NCBI RefSeq assembly: GCF_000368865.1
Contig: NZ_KB849726.1
Span: forward strand, 727,166 to 791,165
Reading direction: 5' to 3'
DNA: 64,000 nucleotides
DNA from: Acinetobacter bouvetii DSM 14964 = CIP 107468
Lineage (GTDB): Bacteria > Pseudomonadota > Gammaproteobacteria > Pseudomonadales > Moraxellaceae
Shown here: positions 42,731-51,592 of the stretch, in pieces
Position numbering within the stretch: position 1 is the stretch's first letter
How the letters are laid out: every line of letters starts with the position of its first letter
Made by a program: the position numbers and the translations under genes
The notes under the pieces: model-generated
Databases searched by the model: none
The model's input: only the letters and a program-made list of their open reading frames with translations
Told to the model about the DNA's origin: nothing

Positions 42731-43804
42731 TTATTTTGTTTTACGCAAAGGGCGTGCACTCAGGCGGCACAGCAATTCATAGCCAATCGTGCCATTGGCT
42801 TCAGCAACATCATCCACTAAACGGTTTTTGCCCCAAAGTTCAACTTCAGTGCCCAATTTTAAGTCTAGTCCAGTTGCATCAATCGCAATCATATCCATCG
42901 CGACACGGCCAATCACTCGGGTTGGCTGGCCATTGACCGCGACATAGTTTTGTTTTAGAAAGGCGCGCGGATATCCGTCGCCGTAACCAATGGATACAAT
43001 GGCAAGATCCATCACTTTATCAGCGACGAAAGTGGAACCGTAACCGACAGATTCACCGGCCTGAATGGAATTCAGCGCAATCACTTCGGCAGTAAAGGTC
43101 ATGACTGGCTTTAAATCTAAGTCATGGACGGATTTGTCTGCAAAAGGCGAAGCGCCGTACAGCATAATGCCAGGGCGGACAAAATCAAAATTCAGTTCAG
43201 GCCATTTGTAAATGGCGGCTGAATTGCAGCAAGAGCCCATTACTGGTGCACAGGCTTCTTTAACTTGCAGGAATTGCGCGCGCTGCTGGTCATTTAGAGG
43301 ATGGTGATCAGCATCGGCATTGGCAAAATGCATGGCTAAAACGCAAGTGAAACCTTCGGCTTTGAGTGAATTAATCACATCAATGATTTCCGGCACTTTA
43401 AAGCCAAGGCGGTTCATGCCGCTGTTCAGTTTGACCCAAACTTTCAGCCCTTTGGCAATGTAGGCATCTTTATAAGCGCGAAGCCAATCTAATTGCTGCT
43501 GCTGATGCACGATCACTTCAATGCTGTTATCAACTGCGGCTTGCATTTCATCATCAGAAAAAATGCCTTCAATCAGTGTGATGGGCTGCTGATAACCCTG
43601 TTCGCGGATTTCGATGGCTTCTTCAAGGCAGGCGACACCAAAGGCGTCGGAATCGGCTAAGGCTGCTAAGCAGTCTTTAACTCCATGTCCATAAGCATTG
43701 GCTTTCACCATACTTACGATTTTAGCGGTTGGGGCAAGTTGTTTGACACGGTTTAAATTATACTGCAGTGCTTCACTGTCAATATAAACTGTTGCTTGGC
43801 GCAC
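42731..43804 (-). CDS. alr: Alanine racemase
   Basis: A PLP enzyme of 357 residues making D-alanine for peptidoglycan. The PLP lysine is in SMVKANAYGHG near 34, and the second catalytic tyrosine lies in SVGYGSTF near 255. The start is GTG at 43804, with AGGAG nine bases upstream. It follows dnaB by 50 bases on the same strand, a gene order shared with other Acinetobacter and Pseudomonas-like genomes. Confidence 0.95.
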   Translation of the reverse strand: MRQATVYIDSEALQYNLNRVKQLAPTAKIVSMVKANAYGHGVKDCLAALADSDAFGVACLEEAIEIREQGYQQPITLIEGIFSDDEMQAAVDNSIEVIVHQQQQLDWLRAYKDAYIAKGLKVWVKLNSGMNRLGFKVPEIIDVINSLKAEGFTCVLAMHFANADADHHPLNDQQRAQFLQVKEACAPVMGSCCNSAAIYKWPELNFDFVRPGIMLYGASPFADKSVHDLDLKPVMTFTAEVIALNSIQAGESVGYGSTFVADKVMDLAIVSIGYGDGYPRAFLKQNYVAVNGQPTRVIGRVAMDMIAIDATGLDLKLGTEVELWGKNRLVDDVAEANGTIGYELLCRLSARPLRKTK

Positions 43805-43854
43805 CCTAATTACTCCTGCAGGGTCATGGAAGAAAAAGCGGTGATGAAGAAGAC

Positions 43855-45285
43855 TTATTCTTCATCATCGTATTGAGCATAAAACTCAGGTGAAAGATTG
43901 CTGAATTTGGTGTATTGGCCTTCAAAGGCTAGACGGACAGTACCAATCGGGCCGTTACGCTGTTTGCCGATAATGATTTCCGCAGTGCCGGCTTCTTTTG
44001 ATTCTTTGTTATAAACCTCGTCACGGTAAATGAACATGATCAAATCGGCATCCTGCTCGATTGCGCCGGATTCACGCAAATCCGACATTACGGGGCGCTT
44101 ATTTGGACGGTTTTCCAGCGCACGGTTAAGCTGGGACAGCGCAATGACAGGGCATTGCATTTCTTTGGCCAATGCCTTGAGGCTTCGAGAAATTTCCGAA
44201 ATCTCGCCGACACGGTTATCGCCCATGCCAGGCACTTTCATTAATTGCAAGTAGTCGACCATGATGCAGCCCAGCTTGCCGCCGTGCATTTTGGCAATCC
44301 GGCGCGCGCGGGAACGCAATTCTGTCGGCGGCAGGGCGGATGAATCGTCAATATACAGGTTTTTTTCCTGCAAATGCACAATGGTGCTGGTCACTTTGGA
44401 CCATTCATCCGCATCCATTTTGCCGGCACGCAGATGGCCTTGATGAACGCGGCCAAAAGAAGAGATCAAACGCATGGCAATAGAGTCTGCCGGCATTTCC
44501 ATCGAATAAACCAGTGCGGGCAAATTATTATTAAACAGCACGCTTTCAACCAAATTCATGGCAAAGGTGGTTTTACCCATCGATGGACGGGCAGCGACAA
44601 TAATCAAGTCACCAGCCTGCATGCCTGAGGTCTTATTATCCAGCTCTACAAAGCCGGTGGTTAAACCGGTGATGCTGCCTTCCATTTGAGACAGTTCATT
44701 TAATTTATCAAATACATCAGCGACAACGCTGTTGATGGGTTTTGGGCCTTGCGCTTTCGCGTTATTGTTATGCTGCTCAGCAATGGAAAAAATATTGGTT
44801 TCGGCCAGATCTAAAATTTCACTGACTGTGCGGCCTTTGGTGTCGTAGGCATTCTGCAGAATTTCTGAGCTGACTTTAATCATGCTTCTTAAAGTAGAAA
44901 ATTCTTTAATTTTATTGGCATAGGTTTCTAAGTTGTAGAAACTTGAAGGGGAGTCGGACATCAGCTGCATGAGGTATTCCTCACCGCCAATGGCATCCAG
45001 CAGGTTTTGCTTGGTCAGCCAGTCATGCACCAAAACGGCATCATAAGGCGAGCTGTCTTTAGAAAGCTGATCAATCGCGCGGAAGATATATTTATGGCGT
45101 GTGGCATAAAAATCATTTTCTGTCAGTACATCGCCGACTTGTTCGAATGACTCAGCAACGGTCATTAAGGCTGCCAATACCGCCTGTTCGATTGCAAGGT
45201 TATGCGGAGGCGTGCGGAACTCTTTCAGCTGGCCAGATTCGCTATTTTTGGGTTCCGCTTTTGTGCTGGCAATCGCCTGTGACAT
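43855..45285 (-). CDS. dnaB: Replicative DNA helicase
   Basis: The hexameric helicase that opens the replication fork, 476 residues. The N-terminal primase-binding domain spans 20-155 and the RecA-like motor about 190-460: Walker A ARPSMGKTTFAMN, then YSMEMPADSIAMRL, Walker B-type CIMVDYLQLM, and SDLRESGAIEQDADLIMFI near 400. No intein is present. AGGGA lies six bases before the ATG. dnaB lies between rplI and alr. Confidence 0.97.
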   Translation of the reverse strand: MSQAIASTKAEPKNSESGQLKEFRTPPHNLAIEQAVLAALMTVAESFEQVGDVLTENDFYATRHKYIFRAIDQLSKDSSPYDAVLVHDWLTKQNLLDAIGGEEYLMQLMSDSPSSFYNLETYANKIKEFSTLRSMIKVSSEILQNAYDTKGRTVSEILDLAETNIFSIAEQHNNNAKAQGPKPINSVVADVFDKLNELSQMEGSITGLTTGFVELDNKTSGMQAGDLIIVAARPSMGKTTFAMNLVESVLFNNNLPALVYSMEMPADSIAMRLISSFGRVHQGHLRAGKMDADEWSKVTSTIVHLQEKNLYIDDSSALPPTELRSRARRIAKMHGGKLGCIMVDYLQLMKVPGMGDNRVGEISEISRSLKALAKEMQCPVIALSQLNRALENRPNKRPVMSDLRESGAIEQDADLIMFIYRDEVYNKESKEAGTAEIIIGKQRNGPIGTVRLAFEGQYTKFSNLSPEFYAQYDDEE

Positions 45286-45488
45286 ATAAATCCCTGATTT
45301 TTGATACAGTCAGTGCTTAAATGAAAATGGGGTATGGAAACGTAATTTCAATCATCATTGCAAGGCAAATCATACCCGCTATTGAGGTTGAAATGCGAAT
45401 AGATATTTTCGCTCAAGCAGAAATGAATGATGAAGCTCAGCATCAAGCTGAACGGTTTTCAATGAAAAATATGCAAAAATTAAAGATA

Positions 45489-45522
45489 AAAAAAGAGCAT
45501 GCAAAAGCATGCTCTTTTTTTT
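45489..45522 (-). terminator. Terminator of rplI
   Basis: Arms AGAGCATGC and GCATGCTCT with an AAAA loop and a run of eight T on one side and A on the other. Confidence 0.92.
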
Positions 45523-45530
45523 GCAGAAAA

Positions 45531-45977
45531 TTACTCAGCTACGATAGTAACGAGAACTTCAGCAGCAACATCATGATGCAATTGGATTACGATGTTGAAT
45601 TCACCAGTGTTGCGAAGCGCACCATTTGGCAAACGAACTTCTGCGCGGTCTACAGCTAGACCAGCATTAGTTAACGCGTCAGCGATGTCACGAGTACCGA
45701 TAGAACCGAATAGTTTACCTTCGTCACCAGCTTTCGCAGTGATTACGATGTTAACTTCATCTAATTGGCTAGCACGTGCTTGAGCAGCAGCTAAAACATC
45801 AGCTTCAGCTTTCTCAAGTTCAGCGCGGCGAGCTTCAAAAGCAGCAGTGTTAGCTTCAGTAGCGGCTACTGCTTGACCTTGAGGGATAAGGTAGTTGCGG
45901 CCGTAACCAGCTTTAACTGAAACTTTATCGCCTAATTTACCAAGGTTTTTAATGCGTTGTAATAAGATAATATCCAC
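45531..45977 (-). CDS. rplI: 50S ribosomal protein L9
   Basis: A 148-residue L9 of standard length: N-terminal domain [19 protein letters not shown] and [17 protein letters not shown], long connecting helix and C-terminal RNA-binding domain, including [16 protein letters not shown]. The start is GTG at 45977 with GAGG seven bases before it. It follows rpsR by nine bases, within the rpsF operon. Confidence 0.97.
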   Translation of the reverse strand: MDIILLQRIKNLGKLGDKVSVKAGYGRNYLIPQGQAVAATEANTAAFEARRAELEKAEADVLAAAQARASQLDEVNIVITAKAGDEGKLFGSIGTRDIADALTNAGLAVDRAEVRLPNGALRNTGEFNIVIQLHHDVAAEVLVTIVAE

Positions 45978-45986
45978 AGCTCAACC

Positions 45987-46214
45987 TCACTTATGATTGT
46001 CAGTGTAAGGGATCAAAGACAAGTAGCGAGCTTGTTTGATAGCAAGCGCTAATTGACGTTGGTAACGAGCTTTAGTACCTGTAATACGGCTAGGAACAAT
46101 CTTGCCGTTTTCAGTGATGTACTGTTTTAAAGTGTCGATATCTTTGTAGTCGATATATGTAACGTTCTCAGCTGTAAAGCGGCAGAACTTGCGACGACGG
46201 TAGAAACGTGCCAT
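45987..46214 (-). CDS. rpsR: 30S ribosomal protein S18
   Basis: A 75-residue S18 with [20 protein letters not shown] and [25 protein letters not shown] precedes the ATG. The enterobacterial priB gene between rpsF and rpsR is absent, as is usual outside that group. It partners S6 in the small-subunit platform. Confidence 0.97.
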   Translation of the reverse strand: MARFYRRRKFCRFTAENVTYIDYKDIDTLKQYITENGKIVPSRITGTKARYQRQLALAIKQARYLSLIPYTDNHK

Positions 46215-46226
46215 GTTATGTTCTCC

Positions 46227-46613
46227 TTATGCTTCAGCAGAGTCTTGAGCTTGTTGTGCTTCTTCACGTTGAGCTTTACGCGCACGTTTTTCTTCAGCAC
46301 TCTTAGCCAATAGTGACTCTTCAGTGATAGCGTTTTCACGACGGATGATTAAGCTGCGAATGATTGCATCGTTGTAACGGAACAATTCTTCAAGCTCATC
46401 AAGCGTAGTTTGACCACATTCAACGTTCATTAAAATGTAGTGCGCTTTATGAATTTTGTTAATTGGGTAAGCCAATTGACGGCGGCCCCAATCTTCAAGA
46501 CGGTGAATTTGACCTTCAGCATCTTTGATGTGAGAGATATAGCGTTCTACCATACCAACCACTTGATCGCTTTGATCTGGGTGTACTAAAAGTACGATTT
46601 CGTAATGACGCAT
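46227..46613 (-). CDS. rpsF: 30S ribosomal protein S6
   Basis: A 128-residue S6 starting [18 protein letters not shown]. The ATG at 46613 has AAGGAG upstream and was chosen over a longer frame reaching 46643. [20 protein letters not shown] is the S18-contact region, and the charged C-terminal tail (from about 105) is rich in Glu, Arg and Ala. It is the first gene of the rpsF-rpsR-rplI operon. Confidence 0.97.
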   Translation of the reverse strand: MRHYEIVLLVHPDQSDQVVGMVERYISHIKDAEGQIHRLEDWGRRQLAYPINKIHKAHYILMNVECGQTTLDELEELFRYNDAIIRSLIIRRENAITEESLLAKSAEEKRARKAQREEAQQAQDSAEA

Positions 46614-46657
46614 TGTCAGCTCCTTACGGATTATACAGCCCATAACGTAATTATTAA

Positions 46658-46685
46658 GGGCAAGGAGTCACAACCGGAGTTGTGC
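46658..46685 (-). promoter_or_regulatory. Hairpin in the rpsF mRNA leader
   Basis: On the mRNA strand, arms CACAAC and GTTGTG around TCCG, enclosed by GGC and GCC with a CTCCTT-containing bulge, about 45 bases before rpsF. Its position suits an S6:S18 autoregulatory element, but I have not matched the consensus in full. Confidence 0.4.
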
Positions 46686-46773
46686 CGCAATATTTGCGAA
46701 GCGTGAATTTTAGAGCGTTTAGGGTATAAATACAAGGCATTCATTTAAAAAGCCCCCTATTTTTTAATGGTAT

Positions 46774-47526
46774 TTACGGTGTAGATGGGTTGCGTAAAAG
46801 AAAAACCACATAGCCTTTAAAATTCGGATCTGCAGAAAAATTAAGCACGGGGTTCCATTCTCCGCGCTGTACTACGCCAATTTTATACGGCAGCTTCAGT
46901 TTGGAAATTTTATGCAGATAGGCTTCATAATTCGGGATGGTTGTTGAGCCTTGATAAGTTTGAATGATCATTTCATTAATATTATTGCGGAATAATAGAA
47001 GCGTTTTGGCATCCTGCATATTGCTCCAGTCCATCAAGCCGGTGATGCTGAGTTTGTATTTTGCAGGAAGCTGCTGTCTTAATTGAGCTAGAAACAGGGC
47101 GTAAGCGTGAAGATTTTGTGTTTTGGCATCAAAATCAATTAGTATGCCTTGAAGATGATTGCCTTTTTTTTCCCATTGCTGAATACGGTTTAAAATTTGT
47201 GTAAGCTCTTGACCTTGCCAGTCTAAATGATAATTACGAAAAACCAGCCACACCTTTTGCTGAGGAATTGTTAAGACGCTGACGCCTTGCGGTATAAGCT
47301 TAGAGTGATGTGTTTGGGAATCTAAACGGATTTCACCTTGTAAAACATAAATTTCTTTAGCCGCTTTGAGGTAAGGGGCTGATGAAATATTGCCCCAAAT
47401 CCAAAATGCATCATAGTCTTCGGCATCTACCCGACCAGATGTTGAAGCTGACAGACTCGGCTGACAAGCTATGATGCTCAGCATACAGATCAACGTCATA
47501 ACAACTGTAAAAATCTGCTTCAACAT
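46774..47526 (-). CDS. DUF3142 family lipoprotein
   Basis: A 250-residue lipoprotein with signal peptide and lipobox SIIAC (about 17-21). The rest matches the DUF3142 pattern: YDAFWIWGNI near 40, VWLVFRNYHLDWQG, LQGILIDFDAKTQNL and KLSITGLMDWSNM, a TIM-barrel-like layout resembling glycoside hydrolase folds with acidic residues at strand ends. It is seven bases downstream of a large exported protein gene, so the two are one operon. Function unknown. Confidence 0.78.
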   Translation of the reverse strand: MLKQIFTVVMTLICMLSIIACQPSLSASTSGRVDAEDYDAFWIWGNISSAPYLKAAKEIYVLQGEIRLDSQTHHSKLIPQGVSVLTIPQQKVWLVFRNYHLDWQGQELTQILNRIQQWEKKGNHLQGILIDFDAKTQNLHAYALFLAQLRQQLPAKYKLSITGLMDWSNMQDAKTLLLFRNNINEMIIQTYQGSTTIPNYEAYLHKISKLKLPYKIGVVQRGEWNPVLNFSADPNFKGYVVFLLRNPSTP

Positions 47527-47533
47527 ATACGTC

Positions 47534-49648
47534 TTACCAGTAATACTTTAAAGATTGTGCCCAAGAGGTACTTGGATAGTCGCGTTTAATGTGGTCGAAC
47601 CATTGTTTACGGGTGGATTTTTCAACCTCTGCATCCTGACAGTCATTCATCCCGCTTGGTGAATAACACATGATTGAGCGATAAAGCGCATAAGCTTTTA
47701 AATCGGGTACAGAACTGGATTTGATGATGTCTTTATACACTTGGCCACGGGCAAAAATTGTACCATGGAAACTGGAAGTTTCTTTTTCTAAAGCGGTGAC
47801 ATAGCTTATGTTGTAGCCTTGAGTCGAGCGTGCGTATTCGCCCAAACAAAGCTGGAGCTTTAAATCTTGAGGTGAATTTTCAAGTTTTCGAGTCAGATTG
47901 AATAAGTCAGGGCATTGCATTTGTGGCGTGATTTTTGTTCCTGCCCAAATGAAATCACTAAGGGGCGGTTGATTTTTATAGTTTTGATATGTTTCTGAGT
48001 CATATTTATACTTCGCGGCATCTTGTGGCAGTAGTATAAAGGCTTGATTAAACAGTTTAAAGTTTTGATGTACCAATGACTTTTGCAAAGTTTTATATAA
48101 AGCTAAATTTTTTTGATCTGTATTTGATGCTTTGCTCTGGACAATTTGCATTAAGCTTTTTTCATTGGCTTCATTTTCAATAAAGCTTTTTTGCAATGAA
48201 GCTTGTTTGATTTTAGCATCTGAACTGATAAAGGCGCTGGCATTTTGCTGTTGGGCATAATGTGGATATAGCATCAGCTCAAATAAGCCACGCTGTTCGA
48301 TGGACTTTGATCGACTCAGCCAACCTTCCCAATACTGCTGCGCATTATGAGTTTGTCCGAGTTTTTCTAAAATACGACCTTTTAACAATATTTGGCTGAG
48401 TTGAAGGTAACTATTAATTGAATTAGAGAAATGTTCTGGTAAGTATTTTAAAGCTTCGGCTGGCTTGTTCTGCACAAAGAATAAGTGATTGGCTTGCAGG
48501 TATTGGAACAGTTCTGGCTGACTCTTAAATAGTGTTTTTTGAGTGTCGAGTTCAGGCCAGCTTAAGACTTTATCCTCTGTCGATGTTGCCTGACGCATGT
48601 GCATTAAATCTGAAATGGCCAGAAAGAAGGGATCTTTTAGATTTTTTGCACTGAATGAGCGGCTTTGAAAAACATGGCGATCCATTTCAAAGGCTAGATT
48701 ATCGAGCTCTAAATTATAGTATTTGGAATCAGGATGATTGATTTGCCATGCGAGTTCGTTGGTCAGGAGTTCGGTATTTCCGCTTAGCCAATAACAACGA
48801 CGCAATAAACCGCGTGCGCTTGCCGCATATTTTCCCTCAGGAAAGCGTTTGAAGTAGGCAGTGATATGCTCATAGGTGTTTTTGAGTAAAGTCTGATCTA
48901 CTTTATTGATTTTTAAGTCGCCATATTCACCGACACCCGACTGATAGCTGTCATTGAGGCTGCTGCGGATCAGCATATATTGCGATGTTTCTTTGATCCA
49001 AGGCTGATCAACCGTAGTTAAAACTGAGTAAATTTTAGTGGCTGTGGAAAAGTTACTATTATAAAAGGCAATGGTTGCATTTAAATAAGACGCATACTGA
49101 CGTGCTTGTATAGACCAGTTCGGATTGACTTGGATAAGGGCAAGATCACGGTCACAGGCCGAGATATTTTGTCTTTCTTGAATCAGTAAATCTTTTTCCG
49201 CTTTGCTGAGATTTTTGTCGGCTTTCACCTGCTGGCTAAATTGATCCGCACCATTGTCTAGACTGCTGCAATGTTCTTGGTAGGGTGTTTTTTTATTGTT
49301 TGGCTTTAATCGGGCATTCGGTCGTTTATTGGCTGCGCTATTAAACAATGTTTTAGCCGCAAATGGTACATTGCTATATTCAGTTTCCCAAAGCGGACTA
49401 TCTGGCTGATTAAAATTCAATTTAGCCAATCCCATATCGCTTAGGAGTAGAAGCATATTGGTTTGGTTGTCATTGGCGGGCGTGAGCGCAGGCAAATTGT
49501 CACAGGCTGTATAGGCATTGGTTTGAATGTTAGTCGATGGATAGCAAGAAACATCTATACCTGCAAAGCTTGTGGCGCTAAAGCCAAAATTGAGTGGCAG
49601 CAGGGTTGCGGCAACTAAAGTTTTAGGCCATTGGAAATAATTTTTCAT
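47534..49648 (-). CDS. Exported 704-residue protein with TPR-like helical repeats
   Basis: A signal peptide covers about 1-29, ending TSFAG. The rest is helical and contains repeat-like units such as YASYLNATIAFYNSNFSTAT and HITAYFKRFPEGKYAASARG, similar to TPR or outer-membrane assembly lipoproteins. Six to eight cysteines suggest disulfide bonds in the periplasm. It lies seven bases upstream of the DUF3142 gene in one operon. No family name recognised with confidence. Confidence 0.75.
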   Translation of the reverse strand: MKNYFQWPKTLVAATLLPLNFGFSATSFAGIDVSCYPSTNIQTNAYTACDNLPALTPANDNQTNMLLLLSDMGLAKLNFNQPDSPLWETEYSNVPFAAKTLFNSAANKRPNARLKPNNKKTPYQEHCSSLDNGADQFSQQVKADKNLSKAEKDLLIQERQNISACDRDLALIQVNPNWSIQARQYASYLNATIAFYNSNFSTATKIYSVLTTVDQPWIKETSQYMLIRSSLNDSYQSGVGEYGDLKINKVDQTLLKNTYEHITAYFKRFPEGKYAASARGLLRRCYWLSGNTELLTNELAWQINHPDSKYYNLELDNLAFEMDRHVFQSRSFSAKNLKDPFFLAISDLMHMRQATSTEDKVLSWPELDTQKTLFKSQPELFQYLQANHLFFVQNKPAEALKYLPEHFSNSINSYLQLSQILLKGRILEKLGQTHNAQQYWEGWLSRSKSIEQRGLFELMLYPHYAQQQNASAFISSDAKIKQASLQKSFIENEANEKSLMQIVQSKASNTDQKNLALYKTLQKSLVHQNFKLFNQAFILLPQDAAKYKYDSETYQNYKNQPPLSDFIWAGTKITPQMQCPDLFNLTRKLENSPQDLKLQLCLGEYARSTQGYNISYVTALEKETSSFHGTIFARGQVYKDIIKSSSVPDLKAYALYRSIMCYSPSGMNDCQDAEVEKSTRKQWFDHIKRDYPSTSWAQSLKYYW

Positions 49649-49724
49649 GATGTGCGCGGTCTTATTATTGTGCGCGCAATCTTAGCAAGTGTTGCTTGTA
49701 AATTAAAGAATGTGAAGCGGAAAT

Positions 49725-49754
49725 AAAAAAGATAGAGAGAACTCTATCTTTTTT
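49725..49754 (-). terminator. Terminator of the cyo operon
   Basis: Arms GATAGAG and CTCTATC with an AGAA loop and six A and T on the flanks. It lies directly after the cyoE stop on the minus strand. Confidence 0.9.
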
Positions 49755-50631
49755 AAAACAGCGGCAAATGCGGAGCAGGTGAGACGTAACTGAAACTGAA
49801 GCTGAAACTTAATGCAGTAATTAAAATGACTGAATATAAGAAATAGCTTTTCGCCCAAACCTGATCGTTTTCAGCTTTAAATCCAATAATTGATAAATAC
49901 ACCCAATATGCGCATAAAGCGTTAAAGGTGATTAAGAAAAACATATTGGTATAGCCAAAACAATACAAACCATTTAACACGGCAGCGAACAGCAAGACAT
50001 AAATCAAGCTTTCAACTTTCGTGCGGAAAATTGAACGCGCTACAGGCAAAATTGGAATGCCGGCATTTTTATAGTCATCAAAACGGTAGACGGCAATTCC
50101 CCATGAATGCGGCATTTGCCAAAGCGCATATGCTAAGAAAATCAGCAGCGCGGCAACATCAAACTCATTTGAAACAGCAGTGTAGCCAATCACAGGAGGG
50201 CTTGCTCCAGAAATACTGCCAATCACGGTTTGGTGAATGGAAGTGCGTTTGCTCCAAAGACTATAAAAAATAACATAAACCACAAAACCAAGTACAGCAA
50301 AGCCAAAAGCATAGGCATTGACAAAGAACCACAGCAGGGAAAATCCTGCAATTCCAAGCGCAGCAGAAAATGCCAGAGCAACGGAAGAGCTGATGGTTTT
50401 TTTGACCAATGCGCGGTTCATCGTCCGTTCCATCTTTTGATCAATATCTTGATCAATGACGTTATTGACGACACAGCCAGAAGCGACAACTAATGTTGTA
50501 CCAAGCAGGGTGATGAGAAGGAGGAGGAAATCTACAGACCCCTGAGCGGCTAAAAAGAAGCCGCCCAGAGTGGTAACGAAGTTACCAAAGAGAATTCCTG
50601 GCTTAGTCAGGAATAAATACTTTTTCAGCAT
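49753..50631 (-). CDS. cyoE: Protoheme IX farnesyltransferase (heme O synthase)
   Basis: A 292-residue membrane prenyltransferase that converts heme b to heme o for cytochrome bo3. It has about nine helices. Family motifs are VNNVIDQDIDQKMERTMNRA near 55, the aspartate-rich site, and GSISGASPPVIGYTAV near 138. Last gene of the cyoABCDE operon, 10 bases after cyoD. Confidence 0.96.
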   Translation of the reverse strand: MLKKYLFLTKPGILFGNFVTTLGGFFLAAQGSVDFLLLLITLLGTTLVVASGCVVNNVIDQDIDQKMERTMNRALVKKTISSSVALAFSAALGIAGFSLLWFFVNAYAFGFAVLGFVVYVIFYSLWSKRTSIHQTVIGSISGASPPVIGYTAVSNEFDVAALLIFLAYALWQMPHSWGIAVYRFDDYKNAGIPILPVARSIFRTKVESLIYVLLFAAVLNGLYCFGYTNMFFLITFNALCAYWVYLSIIGFKAENDQVWAKSYFLYSVILITALSFSFSFSYVSPAPHLPLF

Positions 50632-50641
50632 GATGACCAGT

Positions 50642-50968
50642 TTAGATCATCATGTTGTAGTGCAAGTAGTTCATAATCCAAACAGAACCTACAAGCAGAA
50701 TAGCAACGGTTAGAATCGTATACACGAATGCAATAACGTTCCAGCGCTGTTCTGATGAAGAGTTCATGTGCAGGAAGTAAATTAACTGCACAAGGATCTG
50801 AGCTACAGCTGTAATTGCAATCACAGTAACCAGCAGACCGCGGCCAAATCCGCCAGCCATAACCATACCGAAAGGGATAATGGTTAGAACAACTGACAGG
50901 ATGAAACCGATAGTATACTGTTTAGTGTTGCCGTGCGCTGCGCCAGCTGAGTTATGATCGTGACTCAT
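50642..50968 (-). CDS. cyoD: Cytochrome bo3 ubiquinol oxidase subunit IV
   Basis: A 108-residue membrane protein with three helices, of the usual CyoD length. The ATG at 50968 gives [13 protein letters not shown]; a longer frame upstream is part of cyoC. KQYTIGFILSVVLTIIPFGM and LVQLIYFLHMNSSSEQRW are family sequences. Its start overlaps the cyoC stop (TAATG), showing coupling. Confidence 0.95.
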   Translation of the reverse strand: MSHDHNSAGAAHGNTKQYTIGFILSVVLTIIPFGMVMAGGFGRGLLVTVIAITAVAQILVQLIYFLHMNSSSEQRWNVIAFVYTILTVAILLVGSVWIMNYLHYNMMI

Positions 50969-51588
50969 TATAGAACTCCCATTAAGTAAACTACGCTGAA
51001 TACACAGATCCAAACGATGTCTAGGAAGTGCCAGAACAAGCTTAGGCAAGCAAGACGGCGAGTGTTTGGAAGTGTCAAACCATTTTTCTTGATTTGGAAC
51101 ATCAACACAAGCATCCATACCAAACCAGATGTTACGTGAATACCATGCGTACCTACTAGAGTAAAGAACGATGATAAGAACGCGCTGGTGCTTGGACCAT
51201 AACCTTCGTGTACAAGGTGATTGAACTCATAAAGCTCCATGCCGATGAAGGCAGCACCGAATACCCAAGTAATCGCTAACCAAGTCAGAACTTGGCCAAC
51301 GTTTTTCTTGTATGCAGCAAGAACAGCAAAGCCGAACGTTACAGAAGAAATCAACAGGGCAAAAGTTTCAGTTAAAACGAAGCTTAAAGATTCGCCAAAC
51401 AATTCTTTTGCACTTGGAGTTCCCATTGGAACGTGGCTGCTTAATACAGCGAATGCGATGAAGAGTGTACCGAATAGGATCAAGTCACTCATCAAGTAAG
51501 TCCAGAAACCAAAGACAGTGATGTCTGTATCATCATGGTGATGATGATCATCGTGTCCGTGGTTGTCGTGATGAAGTACTTCAGCCAT
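50968..51588 (-). CDS. cyoC: Cytochrome bo3 ubiquinol oxidase subunit III
   Basis: A 206-residue five-helix subunit [23 protein letters not shown] and [19 protein letters not shown] are typical. The N-terminus carries a histidine cluster ([15 protein letters not shown], residues 6-20) longer than in E. coli CyoC. It overlaps cyoD by one base. Confidence 0.96.
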   Translation of the reverse strand: MAEVLHHDNHGHDDHHHHDDTDITVFGFWTYLMSDLILFGTLFIAFAVLSSHVPMGTPSAKELFGESLSFVLTETFALLISSVTFGFAVLAAYKKNVGQVLTWLAITWVFGAAFIGMELYEFNHLVHEGYGPSTSAFLSSFFTLVGTHGIHVTSGLVWMLVLMFQIKKNGLTLPNTRRLACLSLFWHFLDIVWICVFSVVYLMGVL

Positions 51589-51592
51589 CGTC

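Noticed and set aside
45321..45659. Plus-strand frame of 112 codons between dnaB and rplI
   Set aside because: It crosses the rplI terminator and the end of rplI in antisense.
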